DNA from: Photobacterium galatheae
GTDB taxonomy: Bacteria > Pseudomonadota > Gammaproteobacteria > Enterobacterales > Vibrionaceae
DNA length: 64,000 nucleotides
Direction: 5' to 3'
Assembly (NCBI RefSeq): GCF_000695255.1
Contig: NZ_JMIB01000038.1
Location: 124,001-188,000 of the forward strand
Every line of letters starts with the position of its first letter. Position 1 is the first letter of the stretch. This document shows positions 17,432-25,719 of the stretch, piece by piece. The notes below the pieces were generated by a model. It searched no databases. It was not told where the DNA came from and was given only the letters and a program-made list of their open reading frames with translations. Made by a program: the position numbers and the translations under genes.

Positions 17432-19087
17432 ATGTTGGAATCACTGTTTACGTTAGAACCGAAAGGTGCTCATCTCAGCTTGATTATGAGCAAACCGGAA
17501 GACGGTGATTCTCAGGACATTGATTCCGAGGCAATTGATGCTTTTCTGGCTGCATCGCCATTTCATGACTACCTGCGTCTGGATTCGGCAATTCAAGATG
17601 CGGTTCAATACTGGAATAACCAGAATCATACGGGTGATTCGGCTTTTGTGGTTGCTGAGCGGAAAGATGTTCAGATTGATATTTCACTTTCTGACGATCA
17701 TATGTGTGCTTTTGTCACGTTGACCGGTGCATTTGGTGGTGAAAAGCTGACGGCTCAGGTTCTGATTGATGCTTTGAAATCACAAAATATTGTTCGCGGT
17801 GTGAGTAAAAAGCGGCTTCAGTATTTATTGCAGAAAAGCTGGGAATTGACGCCCGGTGAAACATATACATTGAAAGTTGCTGCGGGACGCCCTGCGGATC
17901 ATGGCAAAGACACCGCTTTTGACGCTTTGGTTCCTGATGCTTCTGAACGGATCCTCGCACCTCAGGATAGCGACCACGGTAAAGTGGATATGCGTAACCT
18001 GGGACAACTGATTACGGTTCAAGCCGGCCAGGCTTTGATGCGTCGTACACCGCCGACCCATGGTGCGCCGGGTTACGATATTCATGGTCAGGTGGTTGAT
18101 CCAACGCCAGGCAAAGAAATTCCCTTCCAAGTGGGTGTTGGGACACGTCTTGCGGATGATGACAGCAATGTACTCGTGGCTGATAAAGATGGGATGCCAC
18201 GCCACGGACCAACCGGGATGGCTGTTGATGACATCCTGAGTGTTGAGAAAGTTGATGTAACAACCGGTCATATTGATTTTAATGGTGCGGTGCTGGTCTA
18301 TGGCGATGTCAGTTCCGGAATGAAAATTAAAGCTGCCGGCAATATTACGGTAACGGGTGTTGTCGAATTAGCAGAACTTGAAGCCGGTGGCGATATTACT
18401 GTCGCAGGTGGCGTGATCGGGCGAATGCATGAAGGCAAGCTGGTTTACTGCAGTTTAAAAGCACAGGGTCAAGTGGCGGCTAAATTTGCACAATATGCTC
18501 AAATTGAATCCGGTGCTGATACGGCATTGTATCTGCATCTTGCGCATAGTCTGGTGAATGCAAAAGGGGCGGTTCGGGTATCGGATGCTGGCCAGCGTCA
18601 TGGCAGTGTTACGGGCGGCGTGATTGTCGCAGATGGTGGCGTGTATGCTCGGGTGCTGGGTGCAGAAGCTGGTGTTGAGACTCAAATTCAATTGATGGGA
18701 CGGTTTCGGGAACTGAAAGCCGAAATGGACCATCTGAAAGCGGAGATGAAAGAACAGGAAGAGCGGATTCATCAGTTGGTTGTCTTGCAGATGAAGCTTT
18801 CAAAACAACCCCGAGAGAAGCGTTCACCTGAACTGGTTGAAAAAGTGAAAACAGGGAAAGCACATTTTATGGCGTCCCTTGCTGACATGAAAACACGCTA
18901 TCAGCAGCTTCATGAACAATATGATCAAGAACTGGCGTCTGCAAAAGTTGAAGTCAGTCATATGATGCATGCCGGTGTCCATGTCCGGATCGAAGAAAGA
19001 GAGTTTGTCGCAGAGCAAGATATCACAGCTTGCTTAATTTGTTGGCAAGATCAGAAGATAGTTTGTCAGCCTTTAAAGGCACACTAA
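17432..19087 (+). CDS. FapA family protein (DUF342)
   Basis: About 551 aa. The C-terminal two thirds show the DUF342/FapA pattern: GQLITVQAGQALMRRTPPTH, GAPGYDIHGQ, a right-handed beta-helix rich in G-D-I/V-T-V repeats (~300-430), then a long coiled coil (~440-520). FapA proteins are cytoplasmic; in Vibrio a homologue has been linked to glucose-dependent flagellar control, but the role here is only inferred. Several starts are possible (17357, 17411, 17432). The ATG at 17432 has AGGAG six bases upstream and is preferred; 17411 also has a purine-rich site. Transcribed alone; two parS2 sites follow. Confidence 0.82.
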   Translation: MLESLFTLEPKGAHLSLIMSKPEDGDSQDIDSEAIDAFLAASPFHDYLRLDSAIQDAVQYWNNQNHTGDSAFVVAERKDVQIDISLSDDHMCAFVTLTGAFGGEKLTAQVLIDALKSQNIVRGVSKKRLQYLLQKSWELTPGETYTLKVAAGRPADHGKDTAFDALVPDASERILAPQDSDHGKVDMRNLGQLITVQAGQALMRRTPPTHGAPGYDIHGQVVDPTPGKEIPFQVGVGTRLADDDSNVLVADKDGMPRHGPTGMAVDDILSVEKVDVTTGHIDFNGAVLVYGDVSSGMKIKAAGNITVTGVVELAELEAGGDITVAGGVIGRMHEGKLVYCSLKAQGQVAAKFAQYAQIESGADTALYLHLAHSLVNAKGAVRVSDAGQRHGSVTGGVIVADGGVYARVLGAEAGVETQIQLMGRFRELKAEMDHLKAEMKEQEERIHQLVVLQMKLSKQPREKRSPELVEKVKTGKAHFMASLADMKTRYQQLHEQYDQELASAKVEVSHMMHAGVHVRIEEREFVAEQDITACLICWQDQKIVCQPLKAH

Positions 19088-19107
19088 ACGGCCTGTGCAG
19101 GCCAATA

Positions 19108-19120
19108 TTTACAGTGTAAA
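19108..19120. other. parS2 centromere site
   Basis: TTTACAGTGTAAA, 21 bp after the FapA-family gene; one of a pair 40 bp apart. Confidence 0.88.
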
Positions 19121-19147
19121 TTGGGTGACCGGAACGGCGCTATGATA

Positions 19148-19160
19148 TTTACACTGTAAA
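19148..19160. other. parS2 centromere site
   Basis: TTTACACTGTAAA, in the gap between the convergent FapA-family and dctD-like genes. Confidence 0.88.
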
Positions 19161-19179
19161 TTTTGCCAGAGGTCACGTG

Positions 19180-20475
19180 TTAGAGTGCGTCCTTAAAATC
19201 CTGTTTATCCAATCCGTGTTTTTTCATTTTGTCGTAAAGCGTTTTTCTTGCCAGACCCAATTCAGATTGCACATCCTTCAAACGGCCGTGATGGCGGCGA
19301 AGTGCATCGCTTAATAAAGTGAACTCAAACTGGTGAACTTTCTCGGCCAGGGTGGGGTGTGGACTGTCAATCTTCAGGGGGTGTTGCTTATCAAATTGAT
19401 CGCCCAATAGCACTAAACGTTCCGCGAGATTCCTGAGTTCTCTGACATTGCCAGGCCAGTCGTGATCCTGCAGTTTTTCCTTTTGCTCTGTACTGAGCAT
19501 CGGTGCTTCTATATTGTAGCGAGACGCCGTTGTGCGAATAAAATTTTGAAAGATCAATTCAATATCATCGCGACGCGTCCGAAGAGGTGGCAGCGTCAGA
19601 ATGCAATCTTGAACGATAGCAAAGAGTTCAGTATCAAATTGCTGTTGCTGGACCAAGGATTCGAGGTTGCGCTCGCTGCTGGCAATAAGTCTGACCTGAT
19701 CACCGGGATGGGGCTGTATCGACTGTGTTTGCAAAGTCATGGCCAAACGTTGCTGGGCTGCCATTGGAAGCTGGTCAATGTTTTCCAGGTACAGCGTGCT
19801 CCCGGTAGCTGCATGCCATTTCCCGTCTTGGTCATTGAGAATTTCCTCAAACTGATGTTCTGTGAGGTCCTGACATTTTAAGGTGATCATCTGCAGATGC
19901 TGGTACGGGCTGTGATCATGCAAAAACTGGGCGACCATCCGCTTACCTGTCCCGGTTTCGCCCTGCAGTAACACACTTTGTCCGTGATCCTTGAGTTGGT
20001 ACAACCGCCGTCTGAGTTGTTTCATCGCGAGGTTATTCCCGAGGATACGGGGGCCAGGACTGCTTTGCGATTCCAGTTCGCGTTTTAATTCCCGGTTTTC
20101 CAGTACGAGTTCCCGTTTGTCGCATGCGCGCTTCACCACATCGAGCAGATGTTCGGTCGAGAATGGTTTCTCCAGAAAATCGTAGGCGCCCAATCTCATG
20201 GCATCCACTGCCGTTGAGATATCACCGTGGCCGGTCAGCATGATGACCGGCAATTCATCGTCGATGAGGAGTGCCTGTTTCAGAAACGTCATCCCATCCA
20301 TGCCCGGCATGTTGATATCAGAGATGATGACTCCCGGAAACTGGTTGTCAAAAGTGCTGAGTGCTTGCCGCGCACTGGCAAATAACTGGACCTGATAGTC
20401 TTCCAGCTCCAGCGTTTGCCCCAGTGAATCACGGACAGGTTTTTCATCATCAATGAAGATGACTGGTGGTTTCAT
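19180..20475 (-). CDS. DctD-like NtrC-family response regulator lacking GAFTGA
   Basis: A 431-aa response regulator. The receiver domain (1-~120) has the phospho-acceptor aspartate in IISDINMPGMDG and KPF near residue 104. A coiled linker leads to an AAA+ domain (~145-370) with Walker A GETGTGKRMVA, and a Fis-type HTH closes the protein (GLARKTLYDKMKKHGL). The sigma-54 contact motif GAFTGA is absent: the segment between the Walker motifs reads HQFEEILNDQDGKWHAATGS, and Walker B is altered to LYLENID. It therefore probably does not drive sigma-54 promoters in the usual way. The start overlaps the end of the sensor gene (4 bp). Confidence 0.85.
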   Translation of the reverse strand: MKPPVIFIDDEKPVRDSLGQTLELEDYQVQLFASARQALSTFDNQFPGVIISDINMPGMDGMTFLKQALLIDDELPVIMLTGHGDISTAVDAMRLGAYDFLEKPFSTEHLLDVVKRACDKRELVLENRELKRELESQSSPGPRILGNNLAMKQLRRRLYQLKDHGQSVLLQGETGTGKRMVAQFLHDHSPYQHLQMITLKCQDLTEHQFEEILNDQDGKWHAATGSTLYLENIDQLPMAAQQRLAMTLQTQSIQPHPGDQVRLIASSERNLESLVQQQQFDTELFAIVQDCILTLPPLRTRRDDIELIFQNFIRTTASRYNIEAPMLSTEQKEKLQDHDWPGNVRELRNLAERLVLLGDQFDKQHPLKIDSPHPTLAEKVHQFEFTLLSDALRRHHGRLKDVQSELGLARKTLYDKMKKHGLDKQDFKDAL

Positions 20476-22313
20476 TGTTGTTCCTCTTTGCCCAATGGAA
20501 GACTGATCCGGAATTCTGCGCCACCGCCGTCATGATCATGTACGGTCAGGCTGCCGGAAAATAAATCAAGAATACGTCGACAAATGGTTAAGCCAAGCCC
20601 AAGGCCATCGTGTTTCGTGCTGAAAAACGGGGTAAAGATTCTTTGCTTTTGAGTGTTATCCAACCCAGGCCCGTGGTCCCAGATTGAGATAATGACACGC
20701 TGACGACCGACCTGAAGATTGATGCCAATTTCTTTTTCAGAGGCGGCATCTTGCGCCTGTATGGCATTTTGGATCAAGTTAATCATGACTTGTTCAAACT
20801 GTACGGCATCAATGTTGACCAGAATGTCATCATGAAGATTAAGCGTCAGTTTGACTTGGTGTTTGGTCAGGGGCGCTTGCATTAATTGAATGGCATTGCG
20901 GATTGAGCTGGCGACATTCACTGAGCTGTTTTGCTGTGTTCCTTTGCGGGCAAACACTTTGAAACGGGCAATAATGTCTGCAATTCGTCGATTCAGATCA
21001 TTCAATTGCTCCAGGTTGCTGGCGACTGCATCATAGCGTTCCTTCTGCAGTAACTTCAGGCTGTTTTCGCAATAGGCACGCATCGCAGCCAGAGGCTGAT
21101 TGATTTCGTGATTAATGCTGGCTGATAGTTCTCCCAGCATCGCCAGTTTCGCTGTCTGAATGAGTTCTGTTCGGGTTTCTTTTAACTCCGCCTGTGTGAG
21201 TTCATATTGTTCAATAGCGTGCCAGAGTTGTTTGTTCGCCTGATGGAGGTGTTGGGTTCGATCGGCAACCTGTTCCTCGAGTGTGTCATTCAATTCAGCC
21301 AGTGCTTCTTTGGCACTGAACGTTTGCCACCAGTAAATTAAAACAAGCACCAGTAGAATATAAAAAGCAATAAAGAGCAGGATGCTTTCAAAGACATCAC
21401 TGAGGATCTGATAAGTTGGCATGAAGCCATAGATGACCCACCCAGCGGTATTCATATCATGATGCGCATATAAAAACGATTGGCGCTTTTGTTGTTGCGG
21501 CAGCAGAATCATTGCCTGACGATTGGTGTTGAGTTCATTCAGGTCTGCGATTTCCGTAAGTGCAGTCAGCGGCGGTTCGCCATATTGCCGACGTTCCAGC
21601 ACACTTTGTTTTTGAGTCTCGGATAAAGGCACCAGACTGTGATAAATCCAACTGTGGATGGAGCTGTAAAAAATCACGCCGTAGGGATCGCTGATTACAT
21701 ATTCGAGATCCTGGTATTGCCAGATTTCATCAACCAGATCCAGGTCGATTTTAATGACGATGACACCGTTGACCTGTTTCGCCTGATCGTAAACCGGCGC
21801 TGAGAAAAAATAGCCGCGTTTTTGGGAACTGATACCTAAGGCGAAGAACTGGCCAAGTTGACCATTCATCGCATCTTGGAAATAAGGGCGGTAATCATAG
21901 TTAGAGCCAACAAAACTATCTTTCTCCTGCCAGTTACTGGCCGCTAATGTGTCTCCCTTTGTATCCAAGAGGTAAATCGTATCGGCAAGCAGCGTTTTGC
22001 TCCAGTAAGCAAGCAGTAGGTTGGTTTGCAGTAATTTCGCGTCTCGTTCTGCTTTTGGCGCAGCGGCTGCCATCAGCGAATCCAGTAGCCTTGGATCATG
22101 GGCCAGCAGTTGAGGGAGCTGTTGATAACGTTTCAGGCGCTGATCAAGTTTTTCCCCCAGAGATGAGATGTCATATTTAATTTGCTTGGACATCGCATGA
22201 ATAAAATGCTGATGTGTGATGAGTCCAATCATGATGGACAGGAGTATTCCCAGTCCGGTCAGCAGTCCAAGGGTTGTCTTTTTGGGCAAAGTGGCAGACC
22301 TGTTTGAGTGCAT
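20472..22313 (-). CDS. DctB-like sensor histidine kinase
   Basis: A 613-aa membrane kinase. TM1 is at ~14-36, then a large periplasmic double-PAS (dCACHE) sensor (~40-300; DTKGDTLAASN, PYFQDAMNGQ, GYFFSAPVYD), TM2 at ~308-330, a coiled coil, a HisKA domain with the H-box ASINHEINQPLAAMRAY and a HATPase with N (LIQNAIQA), G1 (WDHGPGLD) and G2 (GLGLGLTIC) boxes. This is the plan of DctB C4-dicarboxylate sensors. The ligand is inferred only; no dicarboxylate transporter gene is adjacent. It is the first gene of a two-gene operon with the regulator. Confidence 0.88.
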   Translation of the reverse strand: MHSNRSATLPKKTTLGLLTGLGILLSIMIGLITHQHFIHAMSKQIKYDISSLGEKLDQRLKRYQQLPQLLAHDPRLLDSLMAAAAPKAERDAKLLQTNLLLAYWSKTLLADTIYLLDTKGDTLAASNWQEKDSFVGSNYDYRPYFQDAMNGQLGQFFALGISSQKRGYFFSAPVYDQAKQVNGVIVIKIDLDLVDEIWQYQDLEYVISDPYGVIFYSSIHSWIYHSLVPLSETQKQSVLERRQYGEPPLTALTEIADLNELNTNRQAMILLPQQQKRQSFLYAHHDMNTAGWVIYGFMPTYQILSDVFESILLFIAFYILLVLVLIYWWQTFSAKEALAELNDTLEEQVADRTQHLHQANKQLWHAIEQYELTQAELKETRTELIQTAKLAMLGELSASINHEINQPLAAMRAYCENSLKLLQKERYDAVASNLEQLNDLNRRIADIIARFKVFARKGTQQNSSVNVASSIRNAIQLMQAPLTKHQVKLTLNLHDDILVNIDAVQFEQVMINLIQNAIQAQDAASEKEIGINLQVGRQRVIISIWDHGPGLDNTQKQRIFTPFFSTKHDGLGLGLTICRRILDLFSGSLTVHDHDGGGAEFRISLPLGKEEQQ

Positions 22314-22532
22314 GGTGAAATGGTCAAATTATCACTTTTTTTCAGATGCCTCTAAAGCTTATGCACTTCAGGTTGATCCTGATCTTCGTCTGCGTATTTT
22401 ACCGCAGGAAAAATCAACGACTTTGCAGGAGATGCTTGTTTTTCCATAAGCGACATTGGACAATTCAGAGCAAGACTTGTCCCTGCTCAGTGGCGCCTTC
22501 AGACCCCTGGCAGATAGAAAACGGAGAATACA

Positions 22533-23168
22533 ATGGAGCTGTCTGATATTCGTCGCGAGTACACCCGAGGTGGTCTGCGCCGCCGAGATTTACCTGAGCA
22601 ACCGCTGGAATTATTTAAACACTGGTTGCAACAGGCGATTGATGCCGGGTTGACCGATCCGACTGCCATGACCGTCGCGACTGTTGATGCCTCAGGCCAG
22701 CCTTATCAGCGGATTGTCTTGCTGAAGCATTTTGACCCGCAAGGTTTTGTGTTCTACACCAATCTGGGCAGCCGGAAGGCATCCCAACTTGCAGAGAACA
22801 GTAAAATCAGCTTGCATTTTCCCTGGCACCCAATTGAGCGGCAGGTGCATATCACGGGTGAGGCAGAAAAGCTGTCAACGATGGAAGTGATGAAATATTT
22901 TACTTCTCGACCGAAAGAGAGTCAGATTGCAGCCTGGGCCAGTAAACAAAGTGCCAGACTGACAGCTCGCCAAGCCCTTGAAGGTAAGTTTATGGAGCTG
23001 AAAAAGAAATTTTCTGCAGGCGAAGTGCCGTTTCCAACCTTCTGGGGAGGATACCGTGTCAAAGTGAACTCGATGGAATTCTGGCAAGGTGGAGAACATC
23101 GTTTACACGACCGTTTCTTGTATGAAAGAGACGGAGAGCAGTGGCACATTGATCGTTTGGCACCATGA
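22533..23168 (+). CDS. pdxH: PdxH, pyridoxine/pyridoxamine 5'-phosphate oxidase
   Basis: A 211-aa FMN enzyme that makes pyridoxal 5'-phosphate in the last step of vitamin B6 synthesis and salvage. Typical strings: [16 protein letters not shown] at the N-terminus, [44 protein letters not shown] and the C-terminal WGGYRV and [10 protein letters not shown](D). The length is normal. ATG at 22533 follows GGAGA. It is convergent with vqmA and shares a bidirectional terminator with it. Confidence 0.97.
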   Translation: MELSDIRREYTRGGLRRRDLPEQPLELFKHWLQQAIDAGLTDPTAMTVATVDASGQPYQRIVLLKHFDPQGFVFYTNLGSRKASQLAENSKISLHFPWHPIERQVHITGEAEKLSTMEVMKYFTSRPKESQIAAWASKQSARLTARQALEGKFMELKKKFSAGEVPFPTFWGGYRVKVNSMEFWQGGEHRLHDRFLYERDGEQWHIDRLAP

Positions 23169-23177
23169 TGATTAAAA

Positions 23178-23208
23178 AAGGCCACCGTTCTGGTGGCCTT
23201 AGTTTTTT
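23178..23208. terminator. Bidirectional terminator between pdxH and vqmA
   Basis: AAGGCCACC/GGTGGCCTT stem with six A before it and TT-A-G-TTTTTT after it, so it can end both converging transcripts. Confidence 0.88.
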
Positions 23209-23917
23209 ACTCTTTCAGGATAATCGATAGCTGACTCGTCAGCATGCTTTCGGGAATATGTGAACCAAAGCCAAGATCAAGTGCGACATCCAACAACTCA
23301 TTTTTTGAGTTGGCGTTGAATTTTTCGCGTAATTTGATGACATAGTTCTCAACTGTTTTCACTGAAACATTGAGCACCTTGGCAATGTACTGTGGTTTTT
23401 TTCCATATAGCAGCAGGAAAAGCACCTCAGATTCACGCGTATTCAATTGTACTTGTTGGCGATGAAGATCCAGATTGAACGAGGTTTGTTGATGGTTGTT
23501 TAGTCCAGCAGCCCGGCAGATCCAATGCCCGACTTCCAGAATGGCCGTATCTTTCAGCTCAATGCCGGAAAAAATAGTGCCAACCACTTCATTTTCTTCA
23601 TTACGCCATGGCATTTTTGTGAACATATGGGCACGCCAGTTTCCATCCGAATAGGGGTGGATATCCAGTACACGCATTCTCTGTTCACTCAAGATGACCT
23701 GGTGGTCTTGGTCCCTGAATGATTCGGCACATTCGATTGTGGGGCTTGGCATGTCAAAGTCAGTCCGGCCGACACAGTCCAAATGATGGTTTACACCAAT
23801 GATCTTTCCATATTCCTCATTGGCATAAACAAAAACCGAGTCTTTATCTTTACAACCCCAACATCCAGGAAGCTGATTAAACATATGCAATAAATTGGGA
23901 TCGAGTGTGTCTTTCAC
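23207..23917 (-). CDS. vqmA: VqmA, DPO-responsive quorum-sensing regulator
   Basis: A 236-aa cytoplasmic receptor and transcription factor. The N-terminal PAS domain (~10-125) has the VqmA hallmark LPGCWGCKDKDSVFVYANEE and VLDIHPYSDGNWRAHMFTK; the C-terminal LuxR-type HTH is at ~165-225 (LNTRESEVLFLLLYGKKP, VSVKTVENYVIKLREKF). VqmA binds 3,5-dimethylpyrazin-2-ol and activates vqmR. Both supporting elements are found here: a small-RNA gene just upstream in the same direction, and a GG-rich operator matching the known vqmR operator. In V. cholerae vqmA is also on chromosome 2, a few genes from putA. Read-through of the vqmR terminator may help to transcribe vqmA. Confidence 0.9.
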   Translation of the reverse strand: MKDTLDPNLLHMFNQLPGCWGCKDKDSVFVYANEEYGKIIGVNHHLDCVGRTDFDMPSPTIECAESFRDQDHQVILSEQRMRVLDIHPYSDGNWRAHMFTKMPWRNEENEVVGTIFSGIELKDTAILEVGHWICRAAGLNNHQQTSFNLDLHRQQVQLNTRESEVLFLLLYGKKPQYIAKVLNVSVKTVENYVIKLREKFNANSKNELLDVALDLGFGSHIPESMLTSQLSIILKE

Positions 23918-24030
23918 GCTTTAGCCAGATTTTATTATTTTGAAGGGCGGGTTAGCTCTGAGTTTAATAGATGTGCGGAATGTTACAATACAAGCTTGCT
24001 GAAAATGTAGACATAATTGAAATAAAATAG

Positions 24031-24228
24031 AAAAAAAAGCCGGCCTAACAGGCCGGCAAAGACAAGAGTTTGACTCCTAAGAGTACAATCCTGTACGACG
24101 TGTAGAAGAGGTATCCAATCAAGTTCATGACTTTGATATGAGGGTAAATATCAAAGCAACCTCATTGGCATGTATCCAGATTTGGATACTGCAGTCAGTG
24201 AAAGAGAGGGTTTCTATCACTGCCTACA
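24031..24228 (-). ncRNA. vqmR: VqmR-like small regulatory RNA
   Basis: No ORF. A transcript of about 200 nt on the minus strand is inferred from a -10-like TATAGT (24240-24235) with TTAACC 17 bp upstream, and a strong terminator (GCCGGCCT/AGGCCGGC stem then eight T, 24057-24031). It includes a perfect 9-bp hairpin with loop TTACCCTC (24131-24156) and a second one, GTACAGGATTGTAC (24083-24096). A VqmA operator lies directly upstream, and vqmA follows 113 bp downstream, the V. cholerae arrangement. It is somewhat longer than V. cholerae VqmR (about 140 nt), so the 5' end is uncertain. Confidence 0.75.
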
Positions 24229-24262
24229 GATGCAACTATAGTGAAGGATGCTCATTTGGTTA

Positions 24263-24278
24263 AGGGGGGAAATCACCT
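24263..24278. promoter_or_regulatory. VqmA operator of the vqmR promoter
   Basis: AGGGGGGAAATCACCT closely resembles the palindromic GG-N6-CC VqmA site of V. cholerae vqmR. Its centre is about 42 bp upstream of the inferred vqmR start, fitting activation from next to the -35. Confidence 0.7.
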
Positions 24279-24374
24279 ATTGACAATGCTCTGAAAGTAT
24301 GAATTTCAGTTGATAGCGATTCTCAATATGCGATTAAATGCTATTAAACCTAGCGAGTGGGCATCTAAGATATT

Positions 24375-24403
24375 AAAAAATCGACCTCAGGTCGATTTTT
24401 TTT
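24375..24403. terminator. Terminator after the metal-exporter-like permease
   Basis: AAAAAATCGACC/GGTCGATTTTTT stem with loop TCA; T-tracts on both strands. It serves the minus-strand permease gene that ends at 24444. Confidence 0.8.
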
Positions 24404-24443
24404 AGTCATTTATTTTTGTTGTGGATTTTACACGGTGGCGTGT

Positions 24444-25634
24444 TTATTCGAAAAGCCAGTAAAAGCCATAGGAAACCAATAAGGCAGGGATACCCGAGTA
24501 GACTGTGGCGAGTAAAGCCGCTTTGGGGGCCAGCGCTATTGCAGGAAAGAGTGCGTCACCGTCATTACTGATTGCGTTCCCAAGTTGTGCCGACAGGGGA
24601 ATTGTGTCTTGAATATACAATGAGGTCACTAAAATTTGCGGCCCACAGCCTGGTATGAGGCCAATCAATACACCAAGCAGAGGCAAGACGGGTGACCAGG
24701 AAGCAAAGAGGGTCGCTAAATCCCATCCTGTCACTCGCATGACGATTTCAAAACACAGAAAAGCGCCAATGACCCAGGTGGTGACAAAGTTGGTATCCTG
24801 TGCGACACGCTGGAAGAGGCTGGCTGTTGCCGGCTTTGGATCTTCAGAAACAGCGTCTTGGTAATTACTGACTTCCCGGCTCAGTGACCAGAGTACCATG
24901 GCCGTCAATGCAAAGAGGGCTCCCAGTATTGCGATTGTTCCGGGTGGGAAATGAAAAACCGTATCGGTATCTATCTGGAAAGAGCCTAAGATCGCAACCA
25001 GCGCACTCGGAAGCAACAGCCATTGCCAGAAGAATCCTTGCCAGCGAAGGGCTGAGGTCTGAACCTGGGGAGTGCAGCTGTGGTTCTCTGATGCGAAGGT
25101 TTCATTCTGGGCGGGTTGCATGAATGTGCCACCGTGCAGGGTATCAACGAGCCAACCTGCAAGAACTCCGACACCGAATCCGATAGCCACCGTCAACAAT
25201 CCGGTCAATGGTTTCGCTGCCAGAAGCAGAAAAGCCGCATCACCCATGGTTGCAGTCAGTACCGCGACAACGGATCCAAAACTCAGCCGTCCCCGAACGA
25301 ACTGAGTCATGACGATAATGGCGCCACCGCAGCCGGGTAAAGCTCCCATGACGGCAGCAAAGATGACCTGAAATCGCTGATTGTCCTGAAGGTATGTGCT
25401 GAGTTTTGAACCGTGCTTCATTCGATTTGAGATGGCATGGTAGAGGGTTAATGTTGCAGCAACATAAGCCGCGACCTGCCAGAAAGCATCAGCAAGGACG
25501 GTCACCGTCATGTCTCTGGTTGTGGGGGTTGCCAGCATTGCAAACAGAAATACAGGGAACAGAAGCCGTTTGTTGGCCAGTCGCCAGCGAGATTTTGTTT
25601 CCTGGATCCGCAAAGATTTTATCTGGACTGCCAT
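24444..25634 (-). CDS. Putative heavy-metal/manganese exporter (ArsP_2-like permease)
   Basis: About 396 aa with ten or so membrane segments in two similar halves. Each half contains a GCG motif: ALPGCGGAIIVMTQFVRG (~110) and LIPGCGPQILVTSLYIQ (~345), each followed by a GDA motif (TATMGDAAF, NAISNDGDALFPA). This pattern fits the putative 10-TM heavy-metal exporter family often annotated as a manganese transporter. The hydrophilic loop at ~180-205 contains H and C residues. The start ATG 25634 (MAVQIKSL) has GAGAG seven bases upstream; the ORF also has an ATG at 25670 with no ribosome site. A good Fur box lies upstream. The substrate is inferred. Confidence 0.75.
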   Translation of the reverse strand: MAVQIKSLRIQETKSRWRLANKRLLFPVFLFAMLATPTTRDMTVTVLADAFWQVAAYVAATLTLYHAISNRMKHGSKLSTYLQDNQRFQVIFAAVMGALPGCGGAIIVMTQFVRGRLSFGSVVAVLTATMGDAAFLLLAAKPLTGLLTVAIGFGVGVLAGWLVDTLHGGTFMQPAQNETFASENHSCTPQVQTSALRWQGFFWQWLLLPSALVAILGSFQIDTDTVFHFPPGTIAILGALFALTAMVLWSLSREVSNYQDAVSEDPKPATASLFQRVAQDTNFVTTWVIGAFLCFEIVMRVTGWDLATLFASWSPVLPLLGVLIGLIPGCGPQILVTSLYIQDTIPLSAQLGNAISNDGDALFPAIALAPKAALLATVYSGIPALLVSYGFYWLFE

Positions 25635-25681
25635 GATCACTCTCGATATAGAAATAAGAACTATCCTCATTTAATACCAAT

Positions 25682-25696
25682 TGAGAGTGATTATCA
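25682..25696. promoter_or_regulatory. Candidate Fur/Mur box upstream of the metal-exporter-like gene
   Basis: TGAGAGTGATTATCA matches TGATAAT-N-ATTATCA at all but two positions. It lies about 50 bp before the preferred permease start and overlaps a plausible promoter, so a metal-responsive repressor is likely. Confidence 0.5.
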
Positions 25697-25719
25697 ATTG
25701 TGTTTGTGCTGTTGGTTGA

